Shown here piece after piece: positions 58,485 to 64,000 of a DNA stretch of 64,000 nt (position 1 is the first letter of the stretch; each line of letters starts with the position of its first letter). The notes beneath the pieces are model-generated. The model was not told the origin of the DNA, made no database searches, and saw only the letters and a list, made by a program, of their open reading frames with translations. Origin of the DNA: Diadophis punctatus similis (lineage: Eukaryota; Chordata; Lepidosauria; Squamata; Dipsadidae); assembly GCA_023053685.1 (NCBI GenBank), contig JALIGW010000016.1, positions 3,363,001-3,427,000 on the forward strand. Reading direction: 5' to 3'. The position numbers and the translations under genes were made by a program.

Positions 58485-59205
58485 AAGGATGATAGGCACT
58501 TATGCATGCCCCCTCTACTGACCACTTAAGTATGAAGTGAGGTCCACGGAAGTCAATTTGTGACTAAAACTCTGAAAATTTTTAGCTGAGACAATTGAAT
58601 AGAGCATAGGTAGAGCATTCCAGACTTTGACAACTTTATTTAAAAAAATTGTATTTTTTACATTCAAGTTTAGAACAATTTACATTCAGTTTAAACTGGT
58701 TATTCGCGCGTGTATTATTGCGATTAAAACAGAAATAATCATTTACAGGTAAAACATTACTATGTACAATTTTGTATGCAATACCTAAGTCTAACTGCAA
58801 GCTACAAGTTATCCAAACCAAGAATTTCGAGCCTAGTAGCATAGAGAATTCTATTATGTACAGAAAAGTGCAAAACTTTCCTCGTAAAATATTTCTGAAC
58901 CCACTCAATTGTACTAATGTCAGATATATGGTAGGGATTCCAAACAGTTGAATAAGTACTCTAAGATTGGTCTAGCGTAAGTTTTATAAACTCTAGTTAG
59001 CAATACAATGTTTCCAGAAAAGAAGCTTCATAGAATTAAGTTTACAACTCTTAGTGCTTTTTTTTTTAGCAACGCTGTTACAGTGAACTTTGGAGCATAG
59101 ATCGTCAGAGATACGTACACCTAGGTCCTTAACAAAGTGAGGGTCATCTGCTAGATTAATATCACCATATATAGTAACAAAGTGAGATAAACATAAGAAC
59201 AAGGA
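58485..59205 (-). mobile_element. CR1/L2-like LINE, C-terminal part
   Basis: Longest copy of the 1203/4255 family. Minus-strand frames read DPHFVKDLGVRISDDL (about 59140), then LDLGIAYKIVHSNVLPVNDY and FCFNRNNTRANNQFKLNVN (about 58690-58800), matching the reverse-transcriptase thumb/C-terminus order. Frameshifts and an A-run break it. Confidence 0.7.
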
Positions 59206-60635
59206 GTATTAAAGAACAGGGCATTCAGATTATACAAAGTCATTTCACAAATTTTATTTTTTGTACAACAAACAATCCAGAAATTGTATTTTATACAATA
59301 AAACAATTATATTTGTATAATAAAACAGCAAGTGTATGTCTGTAATCTGCCCCAGGTCAACAAATGCCTACCACGATTGCATGGTCATTAGTGAAACAAG
59401 TTACACTGACCACCAAGAGACATGCTGGCTGAGGGAATTCTGGGATTGAAGTCCACCCATCTTAAACTCACCAAGGTTGAGAAACACTGAGTTACAGTAT
59501 GGTGTTTAAACCCACTACCAGGAATTGAATTTATATATCATTGTATTTGGTGAAAAATGTATTTCTTCAAATGTTCCTAAAGCAGTGGAGGGAAATGGAA
59601 TTCTGGAATCTTCAATAAAAGCAAAGCTCTTCATGATCTTCTCAGTCACTCGGTACACAAAATGCCAGGCCAGATGGTCCAAAATCAGTAGACCTCGGTT
59701 CTTTGAAAATTGGCATGTCGTTCATTAATGTTGAAACATTTTTTTTCTACAATGGAAAACTGTAATTCATATCATTTCCTGGGAACAAGAACACAGCTGC
59801 CGTTAATACAGCTTAGTAACCTCAAAGCCAGGCTGGTGTATCATTTTTGTTGGCTTGGGCTTTGAAATTCCTTCTTCAATGAGGAAGCCAAATGTCTGAG
59901 ATAAATTTGAGGCAACAGCTTTCTTTGTACTTGAAAATTACCTGCAGGCTTGAAAATGCCAGTTTCTTATTTTGTGGCCAGCAACTACACTTAATCCTCC
60001 AAACCCACCTAAATGGAATTTCATGTTCCATGCAAAATTAAATCTCCTTAACCTCTTATTCTCATAGCTCTGAATATACTTGTCAAAACAAATTTCATTC
60101 TTTTTACAGCTTGAAAAAAATAGTGGTGGCATTTGTATAGCTCAAACAAAAAGAAGTTCCTATGTTGATGGCTTATAGTACTATCTTTGGTCTATTTACT
60201 CAGAAGTAAGTTCCATTGTGATCATTTGGGATTTCCATCTTAGCACTGCAACCCAAATTTAGTTGGCAATTTGTGTTTTATCAAACTAATTTTCCAGGGA
60301 ATGAAGAAATAGGACTATGGACTTAATTGTTTCAAAGCTTCTAACTTTTGTCCCAGATGTGACCCCCAAGCTGGTCACATGGTAGAGCAATCAAAGTCCT
60401 ACCTCTTTATACACCTAACATTGAGGCAGGACTTCTGTCTCCTTGTTGTGACACTACCTTGTTTTTAGATGCTGGTGCATTTCTGTAACTATAATTTGTC
60501 AGAGCTCACACAAATGCAAACATAAGTAAGTCACAGCTAGTTGAGTGTAGGTAACCATTTTGGCAAGCTACAAGCCATTTTTTAAATCTCAAGTTTGAAC
60601 TAGATTTGCAGGGGCTGTTTCATCTAGCAGCATCC
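59206..60635. other. 3' intergenic stretch
   Basis: 59415-59490 is a fragment of the fold-back family at 2470 (GGCTGAGGGAATTCTGGGAT). Otherwise nothing recognised. Confidence 0.5.
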
Positions 60636-60643
60636 ATCTAGGA

Positions 60644-60778
60644 CAGGGGTGTCAAACTCAAGGCTTCATGGCAGCGTCAGGTGGCATATCAGGACTTCCC
60701 CCCCCTTCGCTAAATCGGGTGTGGGCATGGCCAGCATGTGACACATCCGGCCCATGGGCCGGGAGTTTGACAGCCCTG
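60644..60778. mobile_element. hAT-type MITE, CAGGGGTGTCAAAC family
   Basis: Starts CAGGGGTGTCAAACTC, ends GAGTTTGACAGCCCTG. Perfect 8-bp duplication ATCTAGGA at 60636-60643 and 60779-60786. Short relative of 37009-37547. Confidence 0.92.
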
Positions 60779-61525
60779 ATCTAGGAGCTCAAATTACAGA
60801 AAAGGAATTGTGTTTTTATATATCATAAAATAATTGCATCATAAAGTTAACCTTTGCAGTCAATTTTCTGCAGTCAATAAAATAATTGTATCATAACGTT
60901 AACTTCTGCAGCCGGAGCTATTAACAATATGAGGGGATAATCCTGCTTTATCCTATTGATAATTCTGTAATGTAGGTCAGCAACAGGCAGATCTGAACAT
61001 AGCTGAGGAGTAGTTCATCAGATTAGCAGCATAGTTTTGAAAATGTTTGCTCGGATGTAGGACCCTATGGTTTCAATAGGGGATTGTAAATGCATATGGG
61101 ATTGAAATATAGGTTTTGATGTTTTCTCAGAAAAACAGGTTCAAGGCAAAACATTATCAATTCTAAGTCAAAGTAGTTGTGTGGGACGCTGTATAAAATT
61201 GGCCTACATTGGGCATCTATTCCAATCCATGATTTTACATGGGTGGGATCCTTAAATATTAAGGATCCTGCCACCCTTTGAGCACACCAACATCAATCAG
61301 TCTTGATGCAAGAAATAGACCACTGGGGTTCCAGTCTACTTCCAAATCAACCTATGTCATGCAACTACACCCTCCTCCATTTTCTTTGCCTCCATAGAGA
61401 TAGTGAAGCTCCTGTCAGTGGATTAAATTTGGGTCATAGCTGGGGTTGTCAGGGAAAGATCCCTAAAAGGCGATGGAGGACAATTCTGACTCACCACTGG
61501 AGGCTGGACTTTCTTTGCTTTACTA

Positions 61526-61803
61526 CAAAATTCCCCAAACTTTCTGACTTTGTGGCCTGGGGGCGGGGAGGGGATGGTTCCGTGTGAATGGCAGGCAAGA
61601 GCACATGCACGTGCAGCTGCATTTGCGTGAGCAGCGCGCACACACGACTGCTGCTTGTACAAATGGAGCATGCACATACACTTGTCCACTGCTTGTGCAA
61701 GTGGGGATGCACATGCGTGCGTGCTCGCCCACCACTTCTGAGGCCTGGTTCTGAATAGCTCAAGGCCCGGTAGTGGGCTCCGGCCTTGGGGTTGGGACCC
61801 CTG
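61526..61803. mobile_element. hAT-type element, CCCCAA family
   Basis: Starts CAAAATTCCCCAAAC, ends GGGTTGGGACCCCTG. Flanks ctttacta (61518-61525) and ctttacca (61804-61811), 7 of 8. Body alternates purine/pyrimidine CACATGCACGTGCAG-like blocks. Confidence 0.78.
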
Positions 61804-61811
61804 CTTTACCA

Positions 61812-64000
61812 AATGTTCCCCCTTTTCCTCCTCATGCGGGATGATTTATGAACCTCCATCTTATATAACTGTCCAAGAAAGAAGACTAGAATTCGTTCTG
61901 GTTTGCATTTGAGCACCCAACTGGATCAATGGCAGAATTCTTTTAATCACCATGCTGGTACTTATACCACAGTAAATAACAGAATGAAAAAAGTGTCACC
62001 TGATTTAGGCAAGGGATGGATAAAATGTTCCATTTTGTTATCCCCCAAATACCTGTGTCCCATATGCATAATTGCTTTAAGTTTGTCACAGGAAATGCTG
62101 CATTCATTTATTTCTGGTCTGTTCAAAATGGTGGAGCCACATCACACATAAACAGTAGACGGGACTGGCTTTGGGAAGAGAATTGGAGGGGAGGGCATCT
62201 TTATTTTATTTTTTAATGTGATATACCTATTTTCATCCTCAAACCGATGGGAAACTGTGTTTTCAGCTGCCAACATTCATAGTTAAATGCAGAAAGGGAA
62301 TGCTAAACATTGTGAGCCATACTTTATGGAATTACTCTCTGCTGGAAATCTGTTTACAGTTATAACAATCTGGAATGCACTGTGAAATTAAGTTAGACTG
62401 ATGCCAGTGAAGAAATCCAGTCAGATTTCTTCCAAAACACACATTGCATCTTTTTTTAAAACAGTATGCTATTTGCAGATGATGCCATACCTTAGTAATG
62501 ATTTTAGATTAAGGAGTAGAAGGTTGCTTGTCTTCTCAGGGCATCACACCCTCAAAAGCTTTCACTAACAACATGGAGGCAATTAAAAAAAATACTGTAA
62601 ATAACTTCTATTATCTCTTGCATCATCTTTGCCTTTGGTTACAATTACCTGTGATGCATTTAAGGGATCAAAGAGAAAAAATGGCATTTAAACTATGCTT
62701 ATGGCATCAAAAACATTTCTTTGCCAGTTCATTTTCCAACTTGCCCAATCTGAAAAGAGGCTAAGTTTTGGAAACATGTTCCTATGCTTCATCATAGGAC
62801 ACTTTTTTTTCAGATACAATAATTCCTTTGAACTACAGTTATAAATTCTGGAGATGTTACATATGCTATTTTGGCGACAAAAATATGGACAACTACAAGA
62901 TGGCAGTAAAATGTTAGATTTTTTTGTAACTCTTTGCTAATAGATGTTCAATTAAAAAAAACTGGGAATTATGGAACACAGCCGTTGACTATCAGAGTTC
63001 TCATTAGACTTCCCATCTGGATGTCTTGGATGCAGTTATTTCTGTCCATTAGGTTTGTCTCAATATTCCTGACTTGTGACCTTTCAAATATGTAATGCTT
63101 AGAATTATTGTTGGCCAAGCAACCTGGAAATTATGACATTTTCAATTACATATCTAATGTTAAAGCTAGCATCATGCAAATATATGAATGCTAACTGATC
63201 TGCTTCCTCTGCCATGACTGTGGACAACTAGATACAATTAGTCAACAATCATAAACTTTATAGAGTTGGCTCTACCTCCACTACACTCCCCCACCCACCC
63301 ACACGACCATGATATTACAGATAGGTCTAAGACTGCTGAAAATTCTGGAGAAAAAAATACGGGGAATTCCCATTTCTTGAGCTGTCACTATATTATGGCT
63401 CTCAACATCCTTGAATTTGGCTACCTTGGCTCAAACAATTAGAAGTTGTGGTTCAACATCTTATTTGGGGACCATCCCTTCCAGATAGAACCTTCCTATT
63501 CTTCACAATCTAACTGATCGAATGCATTCTCTGTTTTAGCATTCAGAGAACATTCTCAGTAGCAGCTTCCTTTCTCTGCAATAACATGTCTCAAATTCAC
63601 ATTCACCTCCATTTTTATGACTTTTAGAACAGTGGAAAAGATAGCCTTGTTCTGAAGGGCATTCAGGCTATGAAGATCTCACCTTTTATTTACTGTGACT
63701 TGTTTTATTGTGATTTTGTGGATTTTTAAATTTTGTACATATAAGTTATGTAGAGATGTATGCACAGGTAGCATACAAACAGACAAACAAATAAATAAAC
63801 TGGAATTTCCTACTTCTGCCCAGGATTCACTGTTTTCCTTCATTTTTAAAATGATACAATGAACCCTGATTTTTATTCCATGAAACCTGTCATTCATTTC
63901 CAACATTGAATGTGAAAGAGCCAAGACTCAAACGATTGCTGAAAAGCTATGGGATACAAAGAACCTGTCACAGAAATTACACGGATTCCTACTGGGGAAA
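61812..64000. other. 3' intergenic stretch, nothing recognised
   Basis: AT-rich, no coding region, RNA gene or named repeat seen to the window end. Confidence 0.5.

Overview
The window is vertebrate nuclear DNA, most likely from a squamate reptile and probably a snake. The evidence is a split, spliced gene with GT-AG introns, AT-rich background with one CpG-rich promoter, CR1-type LINEs ending in ATTCT-type microsatellites, an antisense Sauria-type SINE, a SINE with a Bov-B-like tail, and a very dense load of hAT-type miniature elements. The species call is inference from repeat content.

The only host protein-coding gene I can support is UBL3 (ubiquitin-like 3, also called membrane-anchored ubiquitin-fold protein), on the + strand. 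Its five coding exons are 18814-18840, 42845-42953, 47893-47979, 50889-50966 and 52434-52486. They join to 354 nt, giving 117 residues and a stop, with a C-terminal CAAX box (CVIL). A CpG-rich promoter and 5' UTR (about 17400-18813) carry a ZNF143/Staf-like motif, a GC box, a YY1-like motif and four short upstream ORFs. A 3' UTR of about 1.6 kb runs to a poly(A) signal at 54107-54112. Introns are about 24.0, 4.9, 2.9 and 1.5 kb.

Layout: 1-17400 is intergenic and full of transposon remains. 17400-18840 is promoter, 5' UTR and coding exon 1. 18841-52433 is introns with the three middle exons. 52434-54130 is the last exon and 3' UTR. 54130-64000 is 3' intergenic DNA with LINE and hAT remains and no recognisable gene.

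The richest signal is the transposon layer. Many non-autonomous hAT elements can be bounded to the base by 8-bp target duplications. About eleven of these duplications have TA in the central two positions, the pattern expected for Buster-type hATs. One (34198-34658) matches the SPIN (SPace INvaders) family, known for horizontal transfer among tetrapods. Several insertions are nested and give a relative order: a CR1 LINE inside a Tc1/mariner-like MITE, a hAT inside a SINE, a hAT inside a related hAT within UBL3 intron 4, and a hAT inside an L2-like LINE. I found no operon, CRISPR array, defence system or other new multi-gene system. Nearly all other open frames are by-products of repeats.
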